From positions 17,286,501-17,350,500 of the forward strand of contig CM048846.1 in the NCBI GenBank assembly GCA_026545225.1: a DNA stretch of 64,000 nucleotides. Direction: 5' to 3'. Shown in pieces: positions 32,688 to 44,640 of this stretch. How positions within the stretch are numbered: position 1 is the first letter of the stretch; every line of letters begins with the position of its first letter. The translations under genes and the position numbers were made by a program. The notes under the pieces were generated by a model that was given only the letters and a program-made list of their open reading frames with translations, was not told the origin of the DNA and made no database searches. The stretch is from Cornus controversa (taxonomy: Eukaryota; Streptophyta; Magnoliopsida; Cornales; Cornaceae).

Positions 32688-33827
32688 ATGGGAGTCCTGT
32701 GTAGCAAAATAAGCCAAGATAGTGCTCACCCACCAACCCAGATGAACCCCAATTCACAGGTCACCCCCGATCTGACCTCCTACGAGGCCGCGTGTCGGCT
32801 CGACCCAGATCTTCGCTCATTCGATTCGACCCTCCAGCAACGCACCAGCCGAGTCATCAACACCCTCGCAGTCGGCGTCGAGGTTCGGTCACTCTCTCTG
32901 GACTCACTCAGAGAGCTAACTGAGTGCTTCCTCGAAACCAATAACGAAGTGGTCAAACTCATTCTCGAATGCAAAAGGGACATATGGAAGAACAAAGACC
33001 TGTTCGATCTTGTGGAAGACTACTTCGAGAACAGTTTTAAGACTCTCGATTTCTGTACTGCTCTCGAGAAGTGCCTCAAGCGTGCCCGAGACAGCCAATT
33101 GATGATTCAACTCGGTTTACAGCAATTCGAGAAAGAACAGAGAGAAGGGTCCGATGGGGAGAGGAAAATCTATTCGAAGACTCTTCAGGAATTGAAGAAT
33201 TTCAAGATTGCAGGTGACCCATTTAATGATGAGTTCTTCTTGTTGTTTCAATCTGTTTATACAAAGCAAGTGTTAATGTTACAGAAATTGCAAGCTAATA
33301 AGACTAAGCTTGATAAGAAATTCAAGTCAGTGAAGGCTTGGAGGACTGTATCGAATGTAATTTTTGTTACAACTTTTGCTTCTGTTTTGATATGTTCTGT
33401 TGTGGCGGCGGCTATTGCTGCGCCGCCGGTTGTGACGGCATTGGCGGCTGCCGCCGCGGTGCCGTTGGGGTCAATGGGTAAATGGATTAATTCCCTTTGG
33501 TTGAAGTATGAGAATGAGCTGAAAGGACAGAAGGAGATAGTGGATTCAATGCACATTGGGACTTTCCTTGCGATCACCGACTTGAACGGCATTCGAGTAC
33601 TTGTGGATAGATTGGAAATTCAGATTGAATCACTGTTGCAGAATGCTGATTTTGCTATTAATCAAGAGGAGGCTGTGGTGATAGGTATAGATGAGATCAA
33701 GAAGAAGCTGAGTGGGTTTATGCAAACCATTGAGGATTTGAGTGAACATACTGATAAGTGTAGCCGGGATATAAGGAGGGCGAGGACAGTGATCTTGGAT
33801 AGGATTACCAAACATCCCGGCAACTGA
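32688..33827 (+). CDS. UPF0496 (DUF677, At14a-like) protein, intact, single exon
   Basis: A 379-residue frame starting MGVLCSKIS, which has Gly2, Cys5, Ser6 and Lys7: a strong N-myristoylation context with a possible palmitoylated Cys5. Residues 10-50 are a Pro/Gln-rich insertion absent from the other copies. Then come [10 protein letters not shown] (54-63), helices with [13 protein letters not shown] (126-138), [15 protein letters not shown] (165-179), a hydrophobic stretch at about 221-263 with an Ala-rich second half, and [15 protein letters not shown] (338-352). It lies opposite in direction to the other copies, about 5 kb from the broken one. Codons in its 5' half are more GC-rich than the surroundings, as expected of an expressed gene. 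No disabling change is visible. Function in this family is poorly defined. Confidence 0.94.
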   Translation: MGVLCSKISQDSAHPPTQMNPNSQVTPDLTSYEAACRLDPDLRSFDSTLQQRTSRVINTLAVGVEVRSLSLDSLRELTECFLETNNEVVKLILECKRDIWKNKDLFDLVEDYFENSFKTLDFCTALEKCLKRARDSQLMIQLGLQQFEKEQREGSDGERKIYSKTLQELKNFKIAGDPFNDEFFLLFQSVYTKQVLMLQKLQANKTKLDKKFKSVKAWRTVSNVIFVTTFASVLICSVVAAAIAAPPVVTALAAAAAVPLGSMGKWINSLWLKYENELKGQKEIVDSMHIGTFLAITDLNGIRVLVDRLEIQIESLLQNADFAINQEEAVVIGIDEIKKKLSGFMQTIEDLSEHTDKCSRDIRRARTVILDRITKHPGN

Positions 33828-33954
33828 AATAATACATTGGTATGTATTACTGATGATTTATACAATGTATGTGACTTGAGTCCATTAATTTAATTTTGAC
33901 CCTTTATCAAGATTAATTTATAGGATGAGTTTTATTGTCAGCCAGGCTCTGTGG

Positions 33955-34240
33955 ATTATAAATTTCTCCTTCCTTTATCAGAAAAGATCATAACTTGATA
34001 GCTTTAATAGATTTCACCTGCTTCATTTAATTAACACGTGATTGGTAATCATGCACTTAATTATAAATTTCTCCTTTATCAGAAAAGATCATTACTTGCT
34101 ATCTTCAATAGATTTCATATGCCTCATTTAATTAAACTATTACTAGTTTCACTAAATCTTGAAGTTGTTAACTTGGGTAGTTGCTTGATTGAAGAATGAG
34201 AACACATGATTGGTAATTATGCACTTAACTATAATGTTCT
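33955..34240 (+). repeat. ~113-bp tandem duplication downstream of the gene
   Basis: ATAAATTTCTCCTT then ATCAGAAAAGATCAT and ATAGATTTCA recur, followed by GATTGGTAATcATGCACTTAA, with a third partial copy near 34207. It lies in the 3' flank and has no coding frame. Confidence 0.75.
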
Positions 34241-34394
34241 TGTGCTGCATTTTCTGGACGGAAAAAGTATATGATTCATAGAACTAACAAATTTAAGAGT
34301 TATAATCCTGATCAAGTTGTGAAAAACATAGTTTGATTAGCAAGCAGACCAACATTTTAAGAATTAAACTTTTTTGTGTCAAAAACAGTCTCAT

Positions 34395-34560
34395 TCATGT
34401 TAACAAGGTATATAGCATAAACAATATGATTATCTTGATAGGAGAGTTTAGTTGACCAGAACCAGGATAGCGGTACATACAATCTTCTGGAGCTATATAC
34501 TCATAAATGACATGACAGGGTTGAGAGAAGGAGTGATCTTGTTCTTCTTGCTCTACCATA
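34395..34560 (-). other. Conserved antisense segment, coding-like, unidentified
   Basis: Read on the minus strand it encodes DHSFSQPCHVIYEYIAPEDC followed by MYRYPGSGQLNSPIK. The plus strand of the UPF0496 3' repeats (near 16440, 16860 and 24520) carries a diverged version with HYEHIA and DMYNYPGS. In each place the segment is antisense to, and downstream of, a UPF0496 gene end. It could be the relic of a convergent neighbour gene duplicated along with UPF0496. The repeat copies have indels. I do not recognise the family. Confidence 0.5.
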
Positions 34561-34986
34561 AAGAGGAGGACGTCTAGCACCCGGTGTAAATACATCGGGG
34601 TAAATCTCATCTGTATGTGTTTAACATATAAATCTTATCCGTATGTGTTTTATATGTATTGTGAGTCGTGTACAACACGTATAGATGAGATTCATCCAGT
34701 GTATTTACACCGGGCACAACGCAGATCTTCTCCATAAAGAGAGGGTTTTTAAATCTCGGGCATAAAATATTCACAAAACTACTTAAGCTTAAATGTTTAG
34801 ATAAACAAGCTTGATAGAATATTGGGCTTTTAATTACCGGAAATGCTAATACCCTAGCCATCCATGTTTTAGAATGTGCATTTCACAACATGGAAGTTTC
34901 CACTTTGAGAAAGTTGTGCTTGTGCATATTTCTTCCTTACCTTGCCTTTTCAGAGAAGAATAACAGGAAAGGGACCAACATAAAAT

Positions 34987-35106
34987 AGGACCTATTTGGA
35001 TGCCCCCTTAGTTTTGAACTAACTGGTAGAATATGCTGAGTTCTTTTACACATTAATATATTCAAAGAGGACCTATTTGGATGTCCCCTTAGTTTTGAAC
35101 TAACCA
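34987..35106 (+). repeat. 81-bp tandem duplication
   Basis: AGGACCTATTTGGATGtCCCC and TTAGTTTTGAACTAAC occur twice, 81 bp apart. Confidence 0.85.
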
Positions 35107-35284
35107 AGTTACTTTTTAGATGACCTCTCATTTAAAATCTATCGTTTTGGATAGATTCATTTCGGGAAAATGACAGCCATAACAAAAATGATGTCAAAAA
35201 TATGAATTTTTATCAATTCAAGGAACCTAAAGTTGCATGACAAGAAATTTGTTCAAATCATCTATTTCCTTAATGGCCTAGTGG

Positions 35285-35412
35285 ATGTAGATTCTTATAT
35301 TAAAATGTTACATTGAAAGATGTAGATTCTTGCATTAAAACACTACATTAAAATGTTGCATTGAAAGATGTAGATTCTTGCATTAAAACACTATATTAAA
35401 ATGCTATGTTAA
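35285..35412 (+). repeat. 57-bp tandem repeat; empty site of the 9.2-kb MITE
   Basis: GATGTAGATTCTTGCATTAAA occurs about three times with TACATTGAAAGATG between. The same sequence in reverse orientation flanks the MITE at 9228-10013. Confidence 0.8.
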
Positions 35413-36400
35413 AAGCTAATAAGAAACCCTTTATTTTGAAAGGGATGTTCATTTGATATAGATGCAATTGGAAGAAAAGTCTATATTGAGCAGATGATGG
35501 GTTTTATTCAAATATATGACCTACTTGTATTTCTTCTTAAATTTGCATAGTCAACACTAACTTTTTACAGAACCATTCAATGAAAAATCTTTCATCTTAA
35601 ATGAATTTATTTGGGAAAATGACGGATATATCATACTGTTGACAAAATTTTTGAAACTTTTAATTCTAGAAAACCTAATTGTAGTTTCATGCCAAGATAA
35701 TTGTTAGGATCTCCTATTTTCCTTGATAAATTATTAGATGTAGATTCTTACATTAGAATTGAAATGATATGCAGGAAAGTACATAAGCAGGCCAACGGAT
35801 GGCAATGAATAGTCAGAATAGCCAACTGATTGAGGTTGTAGGAGGATAATCTGCTGCAGACGAAGCAGAACCCTATTCGGAAGAGAACACAAGTCCTTCG
35901 TTGGGACTGGAGAACCATAGATGATGGTGTCTCCCTCTAAGATGCACAAGGTAGAGGTGATGACTCGAATAAGCACTGGCCGATTTACTTATTATAACAT
36001 TAATTAAGATTTAATCAGTACAGTTTTATACATCCGTGTATCAGAACAAGAATCCTATAATTTATTGGTGCCAGGCTATTTTTCAGAATATTGTAATAGA
36101 GTGTTCATGTTATTTCTTTAAATTTATAGAAAATATGATTTCCTGATACAAAAAGAGAAAAAGGCTTCATTTGCGGGAAGCTTGTGAAAAGGCTGGGTTT
36201 TTCTTCTTCTTTTCCTCAGCCCATTACTTTCTGTTCCTGAAGCAGTTTGATGAGTTGTAGTTCATTATAGGCTTCATTTCAGGCTGTGAAGAGATTGAAA
36301 ACAGTTTCCAATGAACTAGAGGATTGAACAACCATCTCTGTGATCATTTCAGTTATGTTTTGTTTGGGGAGCACCGAATAGTGACTTTGAATATGTGAGT
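35413..36400. other. Unassigned region with a short minus-strand frame
   Basis: A minus-strand frame at 35734-35976 (80 codons, with CILEGDTIIYGSPVPTKD and LLRLQQIILLQPQS) has more even base composition than its surroundings but no family I recognise. Near 36280, TTTCAG is followed by a short open stretch ending ELED and stop, which could be an exon relic. Neither is strong enough to call a gene. Confidence 0.3.
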
Positions 36401-38214
36401 GAGTGTATAATGATGAGTGTGTGTTTGTTTTGTTTTCTATTTTATTTTATTTTATTTTATTTTATTATTATTATTATTGTTTTCTTTACTTTTCCATTTT
36501 TTTCCTTTTCTTTGTTTTTTTTCTCTTTTTATTTTCTGTTTTTTTAGAAAATGAATATTTAAATGTATATTATAAAAGCCGTACAAAATGGATTGTCTAC
36601 ATATATCTATATCTATATTTATATTACATTTAAGGTAGGTAGGTATAATAGAGACAAAAAACACAACCTAACAGACAAAACTGATTAATCGGTTCAAAAT
36701 ATGTTTTGCTATCTACGGTATAAAATCATTATATTTTATTGTCACGATTGCGAGTGCGTGATAGTGCCATAAACATAGGTAACACACTAATTGTATAATA
36801 AATTATAAAATATATGAATAACACATTTTATGTTAAATAAGTGTATATGTTATTATACAAATATATATTTTTTAGATTTTAAATACTATGGAGAATATAA
36901 ATGATATATTATATAATAAAAATATAGTATAATTTGTATAATAACATGGAAATAAAAAAAAAATTGATCCATTTATAATTCTCCACTAGTTGGATTAATG
37001 AATCGTCTGATTGGAAATGATAACAGAATGCATGAGTTCTAATATTCATATACAAATGCTATACGTTGTATTCTGCCTAATTACCCTATTTCCTCTTCGG
37101 GGAAGAAAGAAAATTAAAAGAACTTGTAACAAATGGCAAAACTACAATTATTGTTAATCAAGGAAAAAAATTCGTGGTAAAGACAAGATTCATTTGGAGT
37201 TATAAAACCTGTACTTGAAAAAACTCAAAATATGTTATTTTTTAGTACGGATTTTTGTCGTTAAAAAAAAAAAAATCAACAAGTGGAGTTTTATGAATTG
37301 TATCAATAAGCTGGAACCATGTTGTAAGTTGTTTCATGCCATAAATAAACTCGAACACTCAAAAAATCTGTTAGATAGGTGGATTCACATCTCTTACAAC
37401 CGACACATTCTTATCATAAATTATTTAAAATAATTTTAGTTTATATATTTAAAATAAATTTTTTTCATAAATTATTTTTATGTTATAATTGCTATATGAT
37501 ATATATTATATGATAGATATATAAATATAGTTTATATAGTATCTTATGTAATATTTGTTATAAAACACATTACACTAAATATAGTACATAATATATATAA
37601 AGCTTATATATAAATATATAACATTTTGTGTATTATATAGTATAAAATATTTATTTTAGCATTACATAAAATATATTTAGAATAATTTATCATATTATAA
37701 ATTGGCCGACCCCATATATATGGAATAAAGATAAAGAGGATGATGATATCATACTATAAATAATATTAGTATAACACAACACAAATATGTAAAATACAAG
37801 CATGTTATATTTAACAATTTGCAGCATATGCACCCATTGGAACAATGTATTATGGTTGATATTAAGTTTACCACAGAACCAGATTAATATCAGTTATAGA
37901 ATTTCTCTTTTTATTAGTTCTTATTTTAATACCATCTGCAGATTTGCTACCAAAGCAAAAGAATAGGGTGAAAATCCTAAACCTTAATTGTTCTCTTGCA
38001 TTACATTACTAGGAAAATGATAACTTTTAAACTCGATTATTTTTGAATAAGTTTATGTGAGTAATGTGTAATATCATCGTGACCTCATTTGGATCATTAT
38101 TCTGCATTGCTAGCATTTTTTTTTTTTTGTAGTGCACAAATGGGTAAGCATCGGAAAAAAAGTCCGAACCTTAGAAGCCCATGGCCCGGCGTAGGTCTAA
38201 TTAAGTCTCAGAAG
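36401..38214. other. AT-rich intergenic DNA, no gene seen
   Basis: Very AT-rich, with TTTTA repeats (36440-36480) and TATA-rich stretches (37480-37690). At about 37703, GGCCGACCCCATATATATGG resembles the conserved tail found in many plant retroposons (GCCGACCCCA...), so a decayed retroposon end is possible. Confidence 0.5.
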
Positions 38215-38600
38215 GCTTGCTGGCCCAATTAATAAAAATAAAGGCCCAACATCAATATTGTTTAATTATTTATTTATTTCAAAGATTAATTTTTTTTCCT
38301 TTTTCCAAAAGTTAAAGCAAATGCCTGTGCATCTAACGGAGTTCAAACTCTTGAATTTTTGTTTAAAAAAGAGATATCATAGCAACTGAACTAGTGATCT
38401 AGAGGTTAAAGAAATTTTTTTGTTACAAACCATAGTAGTATTCATTGAATGAATTTTAATCATCATCAATTTATGTTTGTGATTCTGAATTCTAATGCAC
38501 TACTGTCAATTTAATAATGATTAAAAAATTTAAAACCCATCCAATTAATTTAAGATATCTCACATAATCGCGACGAAACACTTTCTATGATGGGATGGGT
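38215..38600 (+). repeat. Direct repeat, copy 2 (partner at 31200-31780)
   Basis: Collinear with 31200-31780, starting at CCAATTAATAAAAATAAAGG and ending near GATGGGA. The two copies bracket the plus-strand UPF0496 gene and its flanks. Confidence 0.75.
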
Positions 38601-38743
38601 TTGTAGTTCTCTGTCTTGTGCAGTTAGAGCAATCTAGGGATAATTTCTCATGTTAAGACCGTCATGCATCAAATACCCAATTACCCCTTGATTTCTCACG
38701 CAAAGCACTCATAATTTTCTTCGAAAAATACTTGTCCCTTTGC

Positions 38744-39665
38744 CAGGGGCGACTTGATGTAATTTGAGGCCTTCAGCGAAAAATATAAAAGTACTCTTTT
38801 AATATTTTTTTGTTTCACTATTATATAATCTTTTAATACTTTTAGTTTACATGGTTCATTTGTTGAATTTCATCTAAATTTTTTATTATTTGATTATTAG
38901 TTGTAACAAATTTATCAAGAGTTTGTTTTTTTAGATTGAATTAGTTTATCTATTCTTTTCTTCTTTTTAACTTTTTCATATCCCGATTCATACACATATT
39001 TGATTCAATATAAATAACAATGATCACAAACAAAAATACAATTTTATGATAACAAAAAATAATAAGATTTCAAAATAATTTAAGTTAAATAACAATAGAA
39101 CCTGGTTTTAGAAAAATCATGTCCAATACTCCAACAAATTCTTCAATTATTTTGTCGTTTTCAAACCCAAGTAAAATTTTGTTACATTGAGTCCCAAAAT
39201 ACCAAAATATGTGAGAATAAATTAATAAAAGTGAGTCCAAATGGAGTGAAAGAGAGAGATGGAAAGTCTGCAACGAGATACTATCATACTAGAGGATAGA
39301 AAAAGACCAAGGAGGAAAAAATGTGAGGAATTAAGAAAATTAAAAAAAAAGATACAGAGTTGAGAAGATGAAAAGTTTTGTAATTCCCAACTTCCTACAA
39401 TTATGGTGTAATAAGGAGAGAAGAAAATGTGGAATGAGTTCGGAGTTTTAGAATCAATTAAATTATTTGGGCCTACTATTAAGTTTTTATTATTAGTTGA
39501 AGTCTAATAATATAAGAAAACAAAAAATTTAGGAAGATTAATAATATTAGAATATAAAAATTTTGGAAAGCCTTATAACATATAGAAATAAAAATATTTG
39601 GGAATCTTTTATTGGCTGGGGCCTTAGGCAACCGCTTAAGTCGCCTAAGAGTTCAGCCAGTCCTG
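38744..39665. mobile_element. Non-autonomous hAT element with perfect 8-bp duplication
   Basis: The left end CAGGGGCGACTTGATG and the inverse of the right end CAGGACTGGC share CAGG. Both sides carry CCCTTTGC (38736-38743 and 39666-39673), a perfect 8-bp target duplication. The right subterminal region has GGCAACCGCTTAAGTCGCC-type sequence often seen in hAT elements. At 922 bp with no transposase frame, it is non-autonomous. Confidence 0.85.
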
Positions 39666-39673
39666 CCCTTTGC

Positions 39674-41311
39674 ATGAAGAGAGAAAAATTTACACTTAGA
39701 CGTTGCAGCATATAATTAGACCATGTTAAAATGAGGGAACCCATTTGAGATCTTTTTATCCAAACAAAAATGAGTTACTATTTTGTTAATTTCTTGATTT
39801 ATTTTTTAAATATTATATGAAACACATGTCATATTTGTTGCATCGGGATTTCAACCCGCATTGTTTCGAAGGCTGATTTAGAACGTGATAGTTTAAAATG
39901 GAATAACTGAAATGTAAAAGAATGTTTGTGCTATGGCCTTGTGTAGAATTCATGAAATCATTACCTAACATTGGACTTAGGTTTGTTAGATCACCTTTAA
40001 AACATATTTTTTACAAACATAATTTTACAGTGCCTTCATGCAAGTCTACATCACCGAGATTCATAAGATCGGAAGTTCAATTATGCCAAATGAAGGTGTT
40101 AGGCACCTCTGAAACATCCACAAAATATTACAGTTACCATATACTAAAAATAATATTCTTGTATCTTTATTCTTTAAAATTTCACAAAAAATTGCAATCA
40201 GATTTGAAAAAATAGTTTTATTTTTTGAAAACAAATGTAATGCACATGGGCATTTCAATGTCTACTGATTGTTCGGATTAATTGTTCAATTAAAATTCTT
40301 GTTCGGATTAATTGTTCAATTAAAATTCACATTCCACAATAGGACAGATTCTTGTAGGACAAGACTTATTGGGATGGGTTATCATTCTCAAGGATTGGGA
40401 AAAATGATCGATTTAAGTGCTAATTCCAAATTAATTTTTAAATGGTTCAAGAAATACTTTGATGTTGTTTAAAACTAAATTGAACTAAGAATAGAAAGAC
40501 AAGTAAATTAAAATAGTTAATTCAAATGAGAAATGGTTCGAGGGATATTGTTTCACCACAATTTCCTCACTATTGACCAATTGACATTAAAATTGGAGAA
40601 TTTTAATTCAAGAACACATCATTGGATGGTTACAAGTTCAAACAATGAAATTAAAAACATACATTTCAATTAAACTAAATGTAATTCAACTCTAGAGGGT
40701 CTGATTTGTCTACCTACACTAATTAATACTAATCTAAACTAAATTGTAGCACAAATCATCTCTCCTTGGCATAAATTATTAAAGCCCCAATTAGAATGTT
40801 CAATTCAAACTCTAATTGCATGATTATTTCCAATTGAACTACAAGAACAATTAAAAAATGAAGAATAACCACAATTCATTGCATATATGACAATAATGAA
40901 ATTCAATTGAGATTATAGTTATAGAATTGAGTACAATAATTCAAGTACAACTATGAATTACTTTATCTAATTATGCAATCTATATTGAGTACAAAAACTC
41001 CAAATTTCAATATAAATGGATCAATAGAAGAGAGAGAAATAGTGTTACAACATCCCTAAAAGAGGTGTCTAGCTTTTCATAGATGATTGGATCTCCATTT
41101 TTAAGGTGAATTCTTCAATTTTCATGGCCATCCAAGCTCCAAAAGTGCCCAAAATTGACCTCAATTCCAAAATTATATCAAGAGTACCCCCAAATGAAGA
41201 ATGAGTGAGATTTAAGTGAACTCTCAGGGCCAAGGGCGACTAGTCGCCCTTGACTTGATGCAAGGGTCTAATTTGGACCCTTGTTGACCGATTTTAGATC
41301 TCTTTGGACCC
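39674..41311. other. Intergenic DNA, no gene seen
   Basis: AT-rich. A 30-bp perfect tandem duplication (GTTCGGATTAATTGTTCAAT...) lies at 40271-40330. No convincing gene. Confidence 0.55.
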
Positions 41312-41319
41312 CTTTGGAC

Positions 41320-41775
41320 TAGGAATGTTAATGGGGCGGGTTCGGGAAGGGGCACCCCTTTCCCAAACCCGTCTCACGAATAAAAAATTCTTTTCAAACT
41401 CGCTTTGGGACACCCCGCATCGGAGTTGGGGCAGGTTCGGGACGCCCCGATATATATATATTTTAATAAATACAATGCAAACTTGAACGAATTTACTATA
41501 AATTTTGTAAAAAAAATTAAGTATAGACAAATCCTTACAAATGATAATAACAAAAATGTTGTTAAAATTTAAGATTATCATAACTAATGAAAAAAAATAA
41601 AAATCATATATAGTTAATAAAAGAATATTTATTTATATATTTATCATTAATCAGGGCGGGTTCGGGACTTAGTGGATTTTAAACTTTCTTTTCAAACCCG
41701 CTCATAACCTGATTAGTATGATCCCAAACCCATCCCGTTAGGGGCGGGATGGGGCGAGTTAAATTGACATCCCTA
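41320..41775. mobile_element. hAT-type MITE (TAGGAATGTTAAT ends)
   Basis: Left end TAGGAATGTTAATGGGGCGG; inverse of the right end TAGGGATGTCAATTTAACTC. Both sides have CTTTGGAC (41312-41319 and 41776-41783), an 8-bp duplication, although CTTTGGACC also recurs naturally in the host sequence here. GC-rich GGGCGGGTTCGGG blocks lie inside both ends. It belongs to the same broad type as 2096-2673. No coding capacity. Confidence 0.8.
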
Positions 41776-41783
41776 CTTTGGAC

Positions 41784-43229
41784 CTCTTTGAACCATTTTG
41801 GATCTTTTTGACCCTTTTCTGACCCATTTTCTTCTTTGGACCTTTGAATTAGCTTGCTTCACGGATAGAACCTAACTCTCTTCAATATATTTCTCCAATT
41901 AATGGCTAATTTGTACTATTTTGGAAGAAATTAACGACAAGACCTTGAAAATCAAATAAAACATAATTCAATATTAAAAGCATAAAAGAAACATTACTAA
42001 GAGATTAAAATATGCAATTACGAGGGCTTGAATGTAAAACATTCGACGCTCATCATCTACCAAGTGGATTCCATAATTAAACAATTAAATATTTTACTCG
42101 TCAATCCAATGGTAATTTTAGATTTTGAAAATAATTAAAATAGAGTTTTTAGCCTTCTCAAAAATTGTAATGATGCAAGAGTTTTTAAAAAGATGCAATT
42201 ATTGAAAAATTTGTCTAAATGAATAAATACAATAACTTTGGAGGAAAAAATAGTTGATTTATAGTCCCCTCTTACTTTATTTATTTAGTTAATTGGATAT
42301 GATTTTTATGAAAACATGAGTGTTTTATGAAAACATGAGTGATGTAGAAAAATGAAAAGCAATGAAAAAATAGAGAAGGTTGACCAATTAGTAGTGTGAG
42401 AACAAAACATGAAAAAATAAAATGTAATTAGGACATGCCACTTTTTCACGGTTGCACTCCACTAGTATTTTTTTAAAAAAAATAAAATGTCAAGAAGACT
42501 CCTAAACTCATTAATGCATCATTCCTTATTTTATAACACCATAACTACCCTTTATACAATAAATTTTAATTCTTTTTTACTTCATTTATTAATTTCTTTT
42601 GGGTTCCCACCAAAAAGAACTTTTTCTTGAGTACTTTTTTTTATCCAGTCCAAAGTGATAATTTATTCTATAGAGATATCTGTTACCCAAGAATTGTCCC
42701 TAGAGCGCGGGGGGGGGGGGGGGGGGGGGATGTGCTAAAAGTAGACTTGTTTGGATTTTTGTCAAACACTTAATAAATTTATTTATTCAACAAGTGGGAA
42801 TGAGAATGTTCTATCTATTATGCACTTAAATGATCTAGTGAATACAACAAATGAAGTGTTCATGTAAGTGCAACATATCATGCTTGAAGTGTGTGGAATT
42901 GTTGATTGCGCATTTTATCAAACACATGATATGCAAATTGATTAGCGAAAAGATAATCAAATAAATACTCAATCAATTAACAATTTAATCAATTCCATAA
43001 CTTAACCAATATACTCCAAGCATTCATCCCATCATCCTTAGATGAAGCATTTAAACAACATTCATTAAATAAACAATTATAAAATAAATACTAGCAAAAT
43101 AAAGGAGTAAACCTATCAAAATGATACTTGAGCAATTACCTATGGATATGATATAAAAAGTAGGGTCTAATACTCATATATGATTTATTAGTGCGGAGTC
43201 TTCGGAGGGAATTATAGTTTTTATGAATT
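41784..43229. other. Intergenic DNA with a 21-G run
   Basis: No gene seen. A homopolymer of 21 G lies at 42709-42729. The rest is AT-rich. Confidence 0.6.
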
Positions 43230-44640
43230 CCATTCCAATGGTACGAGATTTTCAAGATGTCTTTCAGAAAATTTCAAGGCTACCACCGAGTCGTTAGATA
43301 GACTTTGTGTTGATTTAGCTCCAGGCACCAGGCCTATTGCTAAGGGCCCATACAGAATAGCGCTAGTGGAAATGAGGGAGCTGAAAGACCAAATTCAGCA
43401 GCTTCTTGGTCAGAAATTCATTCGTAGGAGTACTTCATCGTGGGGAGCACTGGTACTGTTTATGAAAAAGAAAGATGAGTCTCTTCACTTTTGTATAGAT
43501 TACAGGGAGTTGAATAAGGTCACAATCCGCAACAAGTACCCATTGCCCAGGATTGATGATCTGTCGATCAACTGAAGGGAGCAACCTATTTCTCGAAGAT
43601 ATATTTGAGATCCGGGTATCATCAGCTTCGGGTTAGGGAGCAGGATGTACCAAAGACAACCTTTCTTACCAGATATGGGTCTTATGAGTTTCGAGTTATG
43701 CCTTTCGGGTTAACGAAAGCACCAATTGTCTTCATGAATCTGATGAACAGAGTGTTCAGAGCCTACTTAGATCAGTTTGTTATTATCTTTATTGATGACA
43801 TTCTGGTTTATTCTAGGTCAGAGGAGGATTGCGTTACACATCTCAGTATTATTTTGCAGACACTGAGAGACCATCAGTTGTATGCAAAGTTTGAGAAGTA
43901 TGATTTCTAGCAGAGGGAGGTAAAATTCTTGGGTCATGTAGTATATGAGAAAATGATATCGGTTGATCCAAGCATGGTGTTGGCAGTGTTGGAGTGGGGG
44001 CAGCCTACCTCACCTATGGAGATTCGTAGTTTTTTTGGGGTTAGCTGGTTATTATCGTAGGTTCATTCAGGGTTTCTCCAAGATTGCTAGCCTGCTCAGC
44101 CATCTGACTAAAAAGGATGTGCCTTTAGTGTGGGATAAATCTTATTAGGCGGCGTTTGATGAGTTGAAAAGCAGGTTGACAACTGCGCCTGTTCTAGCTA
44201 CCCCTCAGAGTGGTATTGAGTACTTAGTATATACTGATGCGTTATTGCAGGGTCTTGGATGTGTTTTGATGCAGGAGGAGATGCCAATATCATACGTTTC
44301 ACGTAAGCTTAAGCATCACGAGCTTAATTACCCGATTCATGATTTGGAGATAGCAGTTGTGGTCTTTGCCTTGAGAATCTAGAGGCATTATGTTTTGGGG
44401 AATACTTTCAGATTGTTTATCGACCACAAGAGTTACAATATTTGTTCTCACAGAAGGAGCCAAATATGAGACAGCGCAGGTGGTTAGATTTCGTAAAAGA
44501 TAATCACTTTTTCATCTAGTACCACCCAGAAAAAGCGAACATAATAACTAATGCACTTAGTCATCGACCCTATGCTAGTCTTTCTGCTCTATTTGAAGCA
44601 GAGTGGAATGACTTAAAGAGGGTTGATGCCTTAGCTAATG
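43230..44640 (+). pseudogene. Decayed Ty3/gypsy pol (reverse transcriptase to RNase H)
   Basis: Reverse-transcriptase blocks appear in order: [49 protein letters not shown], then after a lost base [35 protein letters not shown], and the catalytic FIDDILVYS (about 43788-43814). RNase H follows: [17 protein letters not shown] and [20 protein letters not shown]. It has a one-base deletion near 43570, TAG stops near 43908, 44146 and 44380, and an extra T near 44030. Protease lies upstream in normal elements but is not seen; no integrase or LTR was found. It is a fragment of a gypsy element and is not functional. Confidence 0.92.

Noticed and set aside
32780-33592. Minus-strand frames opposite the intact UPF0496 gene
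   Set aside because: They are shadows of the real plus-strand gene.
37215-37433. Short AT-rich frame
   Set aside because: Biased Lys/Ile/Asn composition typical of random AT-rich DNA and no conserved motif.
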